A model generated the notes under the pieces. That model was not told where the DNA came from, did not search any database, and saw only the letters and a list, made by a program, of their open reading frames with translations. 17,874 bases of DNA from Pseudomonadota bacterium (GTDB taxonomy: Bacteria; Pseudomonadota; Gammaproteobacteria; Burkholderiales; Burkholderiaceae_B): assembly GCA_023427945.1 (NCBI GenBank), contig JAEYZR010000065.1, forward strand, positions 1-17,874, given 5' to 3'. Below, one piece after another: positions 7,612 to 14,752 of this stretch; position 1 is the stretch's first letter, and the number at the start of each line of letters is the position of its first letter. The translations under genes and the position numbers were made by a program.

Positions 7612-8370
7612 TCAGACGGGCCTTTCGCTTAGCGCATGCTGACTGGTCTTGATTCTCCGCCTGCGCGTATAGATCACGACGCCTGCGACGATCAACGGCA
7701 ACATGGCGGCGCAGACAATCAAGATCCAGCGCCCATTTTCCCAAGTGACCGCCGCAGAGTGAATAGTGACACCGCCCCTTTCGGCATCAACATGAAAAAT
7801 CACAACGGAGATGTTTTCATAACTCAGTGACTCGAAGCTGTTCTTTATTAATTGTTTGAGTCGTTGAACAAGAATTGCATCACTAAGCTGGCCGTCGTAG
7901 TTCAGCATCAAGGAAACATGCAAGGCCTGATCTGGCGCTACTCGCTCCGTCATCGGGTAACTGATGTGCACTCTGGCCGACAGCACGTGATCAACGGCGC
8001 GCGCCGTCTGCTCCAATCTCTGCTCCAACCCCGATATCAAGCGCGCCCTTTCGGTTGCCGGCGAGTTGACAAAGGAGTCCGAAGGAAAGAGATCGGCAAT
8101 GGCAATATCTTCACGGGATGGCAATTGATACTTGTCCAGCAAACGGACCGCATCCGCAAAATCCTGGCGTTCCACATCGATACGGAATTTTCCTTTGCCG
8201 ACGTCCTGTTTTTTTGCATTGAGCCCGTTGCGCAGAAGCAATGCCATCGTTTCGTTGGCCTGCCGCTGGCTTAACCCATTCAGAAGCTCAGCCTGACAAC
8301 CAAGCAACAGAACCATGAAGAATGAGGCCACCGCCAGCTTCATCAAGCGACTCGGCCAGGCAACCATCAT
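7612..8370 (-). CDS. sctJ: SctJ inner-membrane ring lipoprotein (PrgK-like)
   Basis: This 252-residue protein has a signal peptide with lipobox LLLGC (Cys at about residue 25). The conserved YscJ/PrgK elements follow in order: the LSQRQANETMALLLRNGLNA motif, the DKYQLPSRE loop, ERARLISGLEQRLEQT, and VLSARVHISYP, then SFESLSYENISVV. A C-terminal transmembrane helix (~215-235, WILIVCAAMLPLIVAGVVIY) is followed by a basic tail. It forms the inner ring of the basal body with SctD. The start ATG 8370 overlaps the sctI stop by four bases (ATGA). Identity with PrgK is visible along the whole length, so this is one of the surest calls here. Confidence 0.97.
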   Translation of the reverse strand: MMVAWPSRLMKLAVASFFMVLLLGCQAELLNGLSQRQANETMALLLRNGLNAKKQDVGKGKFRIDVERQDFADAVRLLDKYQLPSREDIAIADLFPSDSFVNSPATERARLISGLEQRLEQTARAVDHVLSARVHISYPMTERVAPDQALHVSLMLNYDGQLSDAILVQRLKQLIKNSFESLSYENISVVIFHVDAERGGVTIHSAAVTWENGRWILIVCAAMLPLIVAGVVIYTRRRRIKTSQHALSERPV

Positions 8371-8651
8371 GACTTCACCAAAGTCTCTATCGCGCCTACT
8401 GCTTTGCGAGCCAGCGATGCCGTCACCGACATCTCCAGTTGAAACATGGCGACATCTCGCTGCACCGCGAGCAACGTTTCGGGTGTGGAGGTTGATGCAC
8501 GGAGGTTTTCCAGAATGGTCTGCTGTCGCGCCGAGGCGGCGCCAGACATCTGGGCCAACTCTCCCAGGACACGCGTATCGAGAGAACCGTTATCGGAGGC
8601 AGAACGAATAGTCGCAGTCAATGCCTGAATGCTGTTGATAGTGGATGACAT
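8367..8651 (-). CDS. sctI: SctI inner-rod protein (PrgJ-like)
   Basis: This 94-residue protein has the PrgJ C-terminal signature: SVTASLARKAVGAIETLVKS here against SMVSTLTRKGVGAVETLLRS in PrgJ. It makes the short inner rod joining the export gate to the needle, and is itself secreted early. The N-terminal half is polar and variable, as usual. It starts at ATG 8651, 32 bases after sctF, and ends overlapping sctJ by four bases. Its start region shares a 13-base identity with that of sctF. Confidence 0.93.
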   Translation of the reverse strand: MSSTINSIQALTATIRSASDNGSLDTRVLGELAQMSGAASARQQTILENLRASTSTPETLLAVQRDVAMFQLEMSVTASLARKAVGAIETLVKS

Positions 8652-8657
8652 GATCAG
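8645..8657 (-). repeat. 13-base repeat at the sctI start (copy 2)
   Basis: CTGATCATGTCAT, containing the sctI ATG, is identical to the sequence around the sctF start (8959-8971). It includes the palindrome TGATCA. It is probably the remnant of a duplication or a convergent initiation context. Confidence 0.5.
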
Positions 8658-8683
8658 ACGAACGTGTTTTCGTTTCGAGTTGA

Positions 8684-8965
8684 TTAGTTGAATTGATGGA
8701 CGATGCCCTTGTCGAGATCGGAGATGGACTTGACCATTGACGTCTGTGCATTCAAATGAATGGTGTAGACCATGATCGCTTTCTGGTACTCCGCCAGCTT
8801 CGCAGGGTTGGCGCTGTCACCATCCCCCAAAGCCTTGATCTTATCGTCGAGATATTGGAGATATGTCTTTTGCGAATTGCCATCCTCGATCGTGGCACTG
8901 GTGAACTGATCGACAAGATTATCAATGAAGTTTTTTGTTGGTCCTGCGTTGTCTGTATATGACAT
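8684..8965 (-). CDS. sctF: SctF needle filament protein (PrgI-like)
   Basis: This 93-residue protein aligns with PrgI across its two-helix hairpin: NPAKLAEYQKAIMVYTIHLN then AQTSMVKSISDLDKGIVHQF, against DPALLAAYQSKLSEYNLYRN and AQSNTVKVFKDIDAAIIQNF in PrgI. The loop carries the usual NP/DP turn. It polymerises into the needle. At 93 residues it is about 13 longer than PrgI (80), mostly in the N-terminal region before the first conserved helix (TDNAGPTKNFIDN). It starts at ATG 8965, 99 bases after sctD ends. Confidence 0.95.
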   Translation of the reverse strand: MSYTDNAGPTKNFIDNLVDQFTSATIEDGNSQKTYLQYLDDKIKALGDGDSANPAKLAEYQKAIMVYTIHLNAQTSMVKSISDLDKGIVHQFN

Positions 8966-8971
8966 GATCAG
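8959..8971 (-). repeat. 13-base repeat at the sctF start (copy 1)
   Basis: CTGATCATGTCAT spans the sctF ATG and is identical to the sequence at the sctI start (8645-8657). Confidence 0.5.
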
Positions 8972-9064
8972 CTCATAAAGGATGGGAAGTACTGCTTAGT
9001 CTTTCCCGAGATCCCGCGTCACAGGAATGTCAAACTCGCCTGAACGCAGCATCCCGGTGGAGAT

Positions 9065-10237
9065 TCAGCCTGGAGGGAAATAGATATGTCGGGCACTACG
9101 TAGTTCGTAGTTGAAACGGCCCGTTTTCAATCCGTCCAGTTGCGACAGATCTCGTTGATTGATCTCGAACTGAGCGTAGTCCTTACCCCATACGAGCTGA
9201 TACAAAACCAGCGCGCGACTGAATGCGTCGAGTTGTGCGTCACTCAGGTAATCGTCGACTGCCGAAATGAAATGCCGCGGGGTCGTGCGATAGGTCGCCC
9301 GTGCGCCGATCTCCTGGACCAGGAACCTTGCCGCGCGCCGTGCGTCGTCCTCGGTGCGCCACTGCACCTGCACGTCTTTCACATAAGGAGCAAGTTCGCG
9401 CAAGTGTTTGATCCAGTCGTCAGGCATGGCGGGCTTCGAGGCAACCAGGCGACGCAGGCGTAGCACAGGATGCTGCGGATCATTCAGATCGACGGCAAAG
9501 TGCGGGATGTTCGACGAATCCAGCCACCTTCCTATACGTTCAGCTTCCTGTGCTCGAACCATGACCTGCACGTTTCCTATTCCGGCCTGCATCAGCCTGC
9601 GGGTGACGGCACCCAGGCTATCCGCACTGTTCACGAATACATAGGCTTGCCGATTCTTTCCATCAACGACCTGGTACGACCTATCGGCCAAAAGACTCCC
9701 GATATCCTTAGCGGGCGCCGGCACCGGCCATGCCAACCAGACCAGTGCTGCCAAGCCCGCGGCGCTTATGAATGCGCCAGAGGTGGCGGCCAGCCGCTCC
9801 CAGCGGCTCGGTACCGGAAGATCAGGTAGCGCGGAGAAATCTGGAACGGCGAGCAGCTCGCGACTGACCCGACAGTGCATGACGGCATCGCCCCACGCCT
9901 CGTTGGCCGGGCGCACGGCGATCAGCAAGCCACCGATCTCGAACGGTTCATTGAACACGACTGCGATCTGCTCTGCGCCGGTGTCATCGACATAGACCTC
10001 GACCTGCAACGTCAAGTTGCTCTGGTCGTCCAAGGTGGGGATCAGGCGAAAATTAGGCGATCCACCGGGTATCGGGATAGTGATGACCGAGTCCTTGCAC
10101 CACAGGTCGATACCCTCTTCGATTGATGGATTGGTGGTATTCGAATCGAGATCGACCACGCGTACGAAGCAGCCGTCTGCCGACACAACGATATCGGTCC
10201 CAAACAAGGGACCATTGAGGATTCGCAGAACTAACAC
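9065..10237 (-). CDS. sctD: SctD inner-membrane ring protein (PrgH-like)
   Basis: The protein (390 residues from GTG 10237) has the PrgH layout: an N-terminal FHA-like cytoplasmic domain (opening LVLRILNGPLFGTDI, similar to PrgH YIVRLLNSSLNG, with VGE/IGG-type motifs near residue 100), one transmembrane helix at about 150-171 (AFISAAGLAALVWLAW), and a periplasmic ring-building region. I prefer GTG 10237 because GGGAG lies six bases upstream and the start then matches PrgH. ATG 10258 and TTG 10270 in the same frame lack any ribosome site. It encloses the SctJ ring and contacts the secretin and the sorting platform. It is first in the sctD-F-I-J-K-L operon and is divergent from the inv operon. 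Confidence 0.93.
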   Translation of the reverse strand: MLVLRILNGPLFGTDIVVSADGCFVRVVDLDSNTTNPSIEEGIDLWCKDSVITIPIPGGSPNFRLIPTLDDQSNLTLQVEVYVDDTGAEQIAVVFNEPFEIGGLLIAVRPANEAWGDAVMHCRVSRELLAVPDFSALPDLPVPSRWERLAATSGAFISAAGLAALVWLAWPVPAPAKDIGSLLADRSYQVVDGKNRQAYVFVNSADSLGAVTRRLMQAGIGNVQVMVRAQEAERIGRWLDSSNIPHFAVDLNDPQHPVLRLRRLVASKPAMPDDWIKHLRELAPYVKDVQVQWRTEDDARRAARFLVQEIGARATYRTTPRHFISAVDDYLSDAQLDAFSRALVLYQLVWGKDYAQFEINQRDLSQLDGLKTGRFNYELRSARHIYFPPG

Positions 10238-10450
10238 GCTTGACTCCCAACCACACATCGGCCGCGGCAACGATCATGTCGCCATGTCTCTCAGTGCGAG
10301 AGCACAAACTCTAGCGTTCCCATGCCGTTCGCGACTATAGGACTAGTCTCATTCTTTTGTTCCCTGGCGGTTCCCATAATAGGAAACGTAGATCAGCAAG
10401 GGAGACGTCGACCTTCACTTGCTACTTTTCGAATGGATAGTTAGGGCGGT
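10238..10450. promoter_or_regulatory. Divergent control region between the basal-body and inv operons
   Basis: About 210 bases separate the two operon heads and must contain a promoter for each unless the longer sctD start is used. On the plus side, CATAAT at 10375-10380 is a fair -10 element but the expected -35 position (10352-10357, TTCTTT) is poor, which would suit an activator-dependent promoter. A TTCC-7 bases-GGAA inverted repeat covers the same place (10371-10385). I see no convincing minus-strand promoter. A HilA-type activator binding here is a possibility by analogy only. Confidence 0.45.
10244..10248 (-). promoter_or_regulatory. Ribosome binding site favouring GTG start of sctD
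   Basis: GGGAG six bases before GTG 10237. No comparable site precedes ATG 10258 or TTG 10270. Confidence 0.5.
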
Positions 10451-10786
10451 ATGAAATCGTTATTGGTGCTCTGTCTTGTGGTCGCTTCTCAGCTGGCTGG
10501 TTGCGCGGCAACCTCGCGGCAATACGGCAGCGAAGATCAAAGTGAGGCCCGGAAAACCCTGTCCCGCCAGATCGACAAGCGCATTATCGAATGCACTTTA
10601 CCGTTCATGAGCACGCACAGCACTGCACATGGCGAGATCAGCTACCGTTACGACAATGGATCGATCGCGTTTCGCACGTCCGAGCCTGCACTGACGAAAC
10701 TCTTGCAAGAGTGCGCAGCATCCGAGTCAGGACCGAACCTGGTGTTCGAAGGAAAAATCCAGATATGGCCGGCGGATGCATCATGA
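10451..10786 (+). CDS. Small lipoprotein, candidate secretin pilotin (InvH-like role)
   Basis: This 111-residue protein opens with a lysine, a hydrophobic stretch and the lipobox LAGC (Cys18), so it should be an outer-membrane lipoprotein. The mature part is short and polar, with a conserved-looking centre (EISYRYDNGSIAFRTSEPAL) and two further cysteines. T3SS secretins of this class need a small lipoprotein pilotin (InvH in Salmonella, MxiM in Shigella), and none other is present in the window. The role is inferred from lipidation, size and position two genes before sctC; I do not see clear sequence identity to InvH. ATG 10451 has AGGGCGG just upstream. Its stop overlaps the regulator start by four bases (ATGA). 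Confidence 0.6.
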   Translation: MKSLLVLCLVVASQLAGCAATSRQYGSEDQSEARKTLSRQIDKRIIECTLPFMSTHSTAHGEISYRYDNGSIAFRTSEPALTKLLQECAASESGPNLVFEGKIQIWPADAS

Positions 10787-11547
10787 GCATCCCCTCAACG
10801 GCGTCGTCCAAGGAACGCCTTGATCGAAAGAATGCCGCTGTGTCATGTGGCGAAGGAAACTTGCTTCTGGCCAATGCCGGCGCCTCTTGCGAGATCATTT
10901 TCAGCACAGGAAACGACACCGCGCAGAAGGCAAAACTTGGTTCATCGGGTCAGATCATTGCCTGCGTGCCGCGTACCTGGGTAACCATCAATAGCGAGCG
11001 AAGATATCGAACCATCGATGAGAATCGACTCTGCAGAATGCTGGCCTTCATGGATGCGGCGCTGCCCGCTGCACACGGCCCGTCGGCATCTGGCAACAAT
11101 TACTGCATACAGGACATACCCGACGAGATAGTCAACAACGACGAATCGGCAATCGAGCACTGGCTGGCTCTGGAAGTCATGCGGGGCAATGGCGACAATG
11201 CCTTGATTCATCATTTGCGCCGCCTCGAAGCCTACACGCTGATCGGCTATCTGCTGCAAGCGCCTGTAGATAGCGCGCACCTCAATGAACTCTGTATTCG
11301 ATACGGTCTGTCCTACTCCCACTTCCGCCGGCTGTGCCATCGTGCTCTAGGCTGCTCGGTGAAACCCCGGTTGCGCGAATGGCGTGCAGCGCGAACCATG
11401 CTCGATCTGATGGTTAGCGAGAACCCCGTATTGGCCATTGCGCTTGATAACGGATATTCCTCGGCCTCCCATATCAGCAACGAGATCAAGCAACTTTTTG
11501 GCATCACGCCAAGAATGGCGAAAAATGCACACGCCCTGCTCCCCTGA
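10783..11547 (+). CDS. invF-like: InvF-like AraC-family transcriptional activator
   Basis: This 254-residue protein has an AraC-type DNA-binding domain at its C-terminus. The first helix-turn-helix is at ~165-190 (LNELCIRYGLSYSHFRRLCH) and the second at ~213-240 (AIALDNGYSSASHISNEIKQ), ending LFGITPRM, which is the usual AraC tail. The N-terminal 160 residues are not a sugar-binding fold and look like the InvF/MxiE class. It sits directly before the secretin gene, as invF before invG. InvF with the SicA chaperone activates effector and translocator genes in Salmonella. Both partners exist here, so a similar circuit is likely. The start ATG 10783 overlaps the lipoprotein stop, and the longer in-frame start at 10591 lies inside that gene. 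Confidence 0.9.
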   Translation: MSIPSTASSKERLDRKNAAVSCGEGNLLLANAGASCEIIFSTGNDTAQKAKLGSSGQIIACVPRTWVTINSERRYRTIDENRLCRMLAFMDAALPAAHGPSASGNNYCIQDIPDEIVNNDESAIEHWLALEVMRGNGDNALIHHLRRLEAYTLIGYLLQAPVDSAHLNELCIRYGLSYSHFRRLCHRALGCSVKPRLREWRAARTMLDLMVSENPVLAIALDNGYSSASHISNEIKQLFGITPRMAKNAHALLP

Positions 11548-11824
11548 CCCCCTCTATCGCGAAGCCATCGAGATCTCCAGCAGCCAGGAAAGTGGGCTCA
11601 TTCTTCTGACATTGACGCTGGTTCACATCGATGAGGCCGACGGCGAAGAGATGCTCGTCCTTCTGACTATCTGGTGGTTGCGCTGGATTGGAACGCTGAA
11701 TTGCACCTTCTTCCAGTTTGGCGATACCTGGCAACTGCAGTGTCAGATCGACCAGACCAACCGCGCAGTATTGCCTCAGGTCATGCGAGACATGCTCACT
11801 ATCAAGAACACGGGATTCATCTGA
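11525..11824 (+). CDS. Unrecognised 99-residue protein between InvF and SctC
   Basis: ATG 11525 lies 23 bases inside the end of the regulator gene, and the TGA at 11822-11824 abuts the likely start of sctC, so the frame fits the coupled operon. The protein has hydrophobic, beta-like stretches (GLILLTLTLVHI; MLVLLTIWWLRWIGTL) separated by an acidic turn (DEADGEE), then an amphipathic C-terminal helix (PQVMRDMLTIKN). It has no signal peptide and no clear transmembrane helix. I do not recognise the family. Size and pattern could suit a class I-type secretion chaperone fold, which is speculation. A second unrecognised small gene of similar length lies at 14745-15050. Whether it is truly translated is supported by spacing only. 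Confidence 0.6.
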   Translation: MHTPCSPDPLYREAIEISSSQESGLILLTLTLVHIDEADGEEMLVLLTIWWLRWIGTLNCTFFQFGDTWQLQCQIDQTNRAVLPQVMRDMLTIKNTGFI

Positions 11825-13632
11825 ATACGCTCACCACCCAAAGCGCCGCCGCAACACTCGCGTTCGCCTTGCTGACTGGCGTTGCTCATGCGGCGCAACC
11901 GGAACAGCAACGTTATCCGACCGCGCAAGACACCCCTGCGCAGGCAGAGGATGTCGCAACGCAGCCACGCTTCATCGCTCGCAAAGAGCCAGTCGAACAG
12001 CTGTTCAAGGCTCTCGGTTCTGAAATGCACAAGACGTTTCGGGTGAGCCTGAAGGCCCGATCGTATCGAGTCAGCGGCGAATTTGATCTTGGCCAGCCCT
12101 TCGAGGTGCTCGAGCGCGTGACGGCCAGTCTGGGGCTGACCTGGTACTACGACGGCCAGGTCGTCTACGTCTATGACGGTAGCGAGTCCACGTCTGTCAT
12201 GCTTCAGATACCTTCCGGCTCCGCGAACGAGCTCATCACCTTTCTGAAAGACGCATCGCTCTACGATCACCGCTTTCCGCTCAAGCACTCGTCTCAGCAT
12301 ACCGGCCTGATCTACCTGTCAGCGCCACCGAAATACGTGGAGATCGTGCAAAGCGCTGCATCGCTGATGCAAGCGCAGGCATCCGTCCAACCAGAAAGTG
12401 GTCGCATAATCGAAGTGATCAAACTGCGCCACGCCTTCGTTTCCAATCGAAGCGTCACGCGGCGGGATTCCACCGAAATCGTACCGGGTTTGGCGCAGGT
12501 ACTGTCCGAGGTGATGGGTCGCGGCGTGATCGTGGATGTCGCTGGGTTCAATGCCGCTGGGCGACCGGCATTACCTAACGATGTGGCAGGTGGGCGCCCC
12601 GAATTACCGAGTGAAATGGCGAAGTCCAATCCCCAGGCAGCGGCCGCCTCAAATGAAGGAGAATTACCTGCACTGCAGTCGGCGCAAGCGTTTGCGAAAC
12701 TTTTTGACCCACCGGCCAGCGAACTGCCTGCCCCGGTTCGGAGGACGGGCTGGTCTGCCCCGATGCGAATCGTCGCTTACGCGACCACAAATAGCTTGCT
12801 ACTTGAAGGCAGCGCCGAACAGATCGCCATGGCGCGTCGAGTCATTGCGCAACTGGACCAGCCAAAAGAGCAGGTAGAGCTTTCTCTCTGGGTGATCGAT
12901 GTTCAAAAGCAGCAGGCCGACGAAATAGGCGCGCAATGGGCTGCGGGCGGCAAACTCGGTTCGGTCGAAGTGGGTTTCAATGCGTCGGTGCTTGGCCAGG
13001 GTGCCACCCTGTCGCGTTCGGACACGATGAAGTTCATTGCGTCCGTGACCGCACTTGCGAAACTCAGCAAGGCACGCATCGTGTCACGTCCGATACTCCT
13101 TGCACAAGACAACTCTGCAGCGGTGTTCGACAACAGCAAATCCTTTTATGTCCGGATAGAAGGCGAACGCATCGCATCGCTGCAGAAAGTGACATATGGC
13201 ACGATGATCAACGTCCTGCCGCATGTTGTAGATAGCCGCGGAAGGATAGAGATGGAGCTGTCAGTGGAAGACGGCTACAGCGCCGCGGCCTCCCCCGATC
13301 TACGACTCGATCTTCCAATCGTTTCCACGACGAGCATCTCGACGATGGCCCGCGTGCAGCACCAGCAGAGCCTTCTGATCGGGGGCTATACGCTGAATGA
13401 ACGTACCGAAGGAACCAGCAAGATTCCTTTACTGGGCGACATTCCCTATCTGGGGCGGCTCTTCACCTTCCGGAACAGTTCTGACGTCCAATCCGTTCGC
13501 CTGTTTCTGATCCAGCCTCGTCTGCTTGCAGAGGACGGCGATTTTGATAGCCGCAGTATCGACACGCCCCCAAAGATCGATGACGCGGTCGATGCCTTGC
13601 GTGCCCAGTTCGGAAGATCCCGCGGTGGCTAA
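11821..13632 (+). CDS. sctC: SctC outer-membrane secretin (InvG-like)
   Basis: This is the T3SS secretin. After a signal peptide (SAAATLAFALLTGVAHA), it has an N0 region (~40-110, including YRVSGEFDLGQPFEVLERVT), N1 and N3 ring domains, and a C-terminal secretin domain. That domain carries the signature around residues 519-545 (LLIGGYTLNERTEGTSKIPL then LGDIPYLGRLF). The expected length is ~603 residues, somewhat longer than InvG (562 aa); the extra is largely a Pro/Ala-rich insert with an 11-residue tandem repeat (12559-12624). The start is the problem: no ATG, GTG or TTG lies near the signal peptide. I place it at CTG 11821, overlapping the upstream TGA. ATT 11815 is an alternative. In-frame GTG 11740 and GTG 11674 would give long, unsignal-like leaders. 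Confidence 0.9.
   Translation: MNTLTTQSAAATLAFALLTGVAHAAQPEQQRYPTAQDTPAQAEDVATQPRFIARKEPVEQLFKALGSEMHKTFRVSLKARSYRVSGEFDLGQPFEVLERVTASLGLTWYYDGQVVYVYDGSESTSVMLQIPSGSANELITFLKDASLYDHRFPLKHSSQHTGLIYLSAPPKYVEIVQSAASLMQAQASVQPESGRIIEVIKLRHAFVSNRSVTRRDSTEIVPGLAQVLSEVMGRGVIVDVAGFNAAGRPALPNDVAGGRPELPSEMAKSNPQAAAASNEGELPALQSAQAFAKLFDPPASELPAPVRRTGWSAPMRIVAYATTNSLLLEGSAEQIAMARRVIAQLDQPKEQVELSLWVIDVQKQQADEIGAQWAAGGKLGSVEVGFNASVLGQGATLSRSDTMKFIASVTALAKLSKARIVSRPILLAQDNSAAVFDNSKSFYVRIEGERIASLQKVTYGTMINVLPHVVDSRGRIEMELSVEDGYSAAASPDLRLDLPIVSTTSISTMARVQHQQSLLIGGYTLNERTEGTSKIPLLGDIPYLGRLFTFRNSSDVQSVRLFLIQPRLLAEDGDFDSRSIDTPPKIDDAVDALRAQFGRSRGG
12559..12624 (+). repeat. 33-base imperfect tandem repeat in sctC
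   Basis: Two adjacent 33-base units encode GRPALPNDVAG and GRPELPSEMAK. They lie in a Pro/Ala-rich insert within the N3 region of the secretin and are probably a flexible loop. Confidence 0.7.
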
Positions 13633-14752
13633 CGTCCAGTTCAATCCCTTGTCGCCTGCGCTGCCCAGTCTCATGGGCCACGCCAGCCCCTCACTGCAGG
13701 AGCTGGCTGAAAGCGTGCCGGAACTGCACACCATCGATCGGGCGTCCCTGTTGGCCAATGTGCAGGACGACATGGCCGCCATGCTGGCCAGCATCATGCG
13801 CCGCCAGTCCAGCCGCCGCACCGATACCGTGGCCGAGCGGGAGAACAGCACACGCGAGGAAGTCCCCAGCACGGAGCATGACGAGCATGTCGAAAAAGTG
13901 CGGGCGTTGCTGCGCAGCGCGGATGCGGGTCGCAGGGCGGCCTACGACCTAGCGTCCAGGCTTTTCCCCGATCCTGCCGAGCTGGCACTTCTCCTTGCGA
14001 GCCTGCGCGAGGACCTCGAATTGGAAGAAGACATTCGAGAAGAGATCGAGCGAGCACTGGCTGAACTGATTGCCAAGCATGGACACGAAAAACTTGCGCC
14101 CAGTGTGAACATCCGGCATGTGGTGAACGCGTTTGCGGCTCAGACCGGCCTGACACCCGACAGCCTGCGTAAAGCCTACGGATCCCTGCTGAGCGGGGGC
14201 AGCAGCGAGCCGGTCACTTATCGCTATCTGATCAACGTCTTCGGGTTCGAACAGCGCGGGATGGCCCTGGACTTCCTGGAGCAGGCACTCGCTGTCGACA
14301 TGGCGGCCGAAACACCCAGCCGTACCGCCGATGGGTTTCAGCCATTACTCGATCTGCTTTTCCAGTTCCGTCTGCTGCGCTCAGCCGACTCCCTGCTCAT
14401 CGCGGCCGCCCGACCATACCAACAAGGTGCCGGGCGATCCTTGCAGTCCCACGGAAATGTCGATCTCCTGGACAGCATCGTGGTCGAGTTGATGCTGGTC
14501 GCATTGAGCGACCCGAAGCAGGCGTGCCAGAAGCTCACCGAATTCCTGCAAAGCTGGCGTGAAATAGCGGCCGACAGGCAGATTGCACCATGGGCGGCCG
14601 GCGTTCTGCGTGCTTTCGCGGATATCCCTGTAGAGCTGTTCCCTGACCTTACGTATCGCGAGGCTTTTTTGATCAGCATGTCCGAGACCATAGCCTCAGT
14701 TTTCCGCGGTGAATACAGTCCACACACGCGGTTGGGACAACGACATGTCTGA
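13625..14752 (+). CDS. sctW: SctW gatekeeper (InvE/MxiC-like)
   Basis: This 375-residue protein fits InvE (372 aa) in size and place, directly after the secretin and before the export gate. It is largely helical. The N-terminal part has the low-complexity secreted region (to about residue 70), followed by the HrpJ-type helical domain (EDLELEEDIREEIERALAEL region, then TPDSLRKAYGSLLSG). The C-terminal third (AGRSLQSHGNVDLLDSIVVE onward) corresponds to the TyeA-like part, fused as in InvE. It controls the switch from translocator to effector export. GTG 13625 is chosen because GGAAG lies 8 bases upstream and the start overlaps the sctC stop by 8 bases. A longer in-frame start at 13526 would run inside sctC and adds an unlikely leader. 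Confidence 0.9.
   Translation: MANVQFNPLSPALPSLMGHASPSLQELAESVPELHTIDRASLLANVQDDMAAMLASIMRRQSSRRTDTVAERENSTREEVPSTEHDEHVEKVRALLRSADAGRRAAYDLASRLFPDPAELALLLASLREDLELEEDIREEIERALAELIAKHGHEKLAPSVNIRHVVNAFAAQTGLTPDSLRKAYGSLLSGGSSEPVTYRYLINVFGFEQRGMALDFLEQALAVDMAAETPSRTADGFQPLLDLLFQFRLLRSADSLLIAAARPYQQGAGRSLQSHGNVDLLDSIVVELMLVALSDPKQACQKLTEFLQSWREIAADRQIAPWAAGVLRAFADIPVELFPDLTYREAFLISMSETIASVFRGEYSPHTRLGQRHV

Noticed and set aside
10352..10380. Sigma-70-type promoter before the lipoprotein gene
   Set aside because: The -10 element is acceptable but the -35 position matches poorly, so I left it as part of the control region only.
13429..13872. Minus-strand frames opposite the sctC-sctW junction
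   Set aside because: Antisense shadows with no family match, inside well-supported coding sequence.
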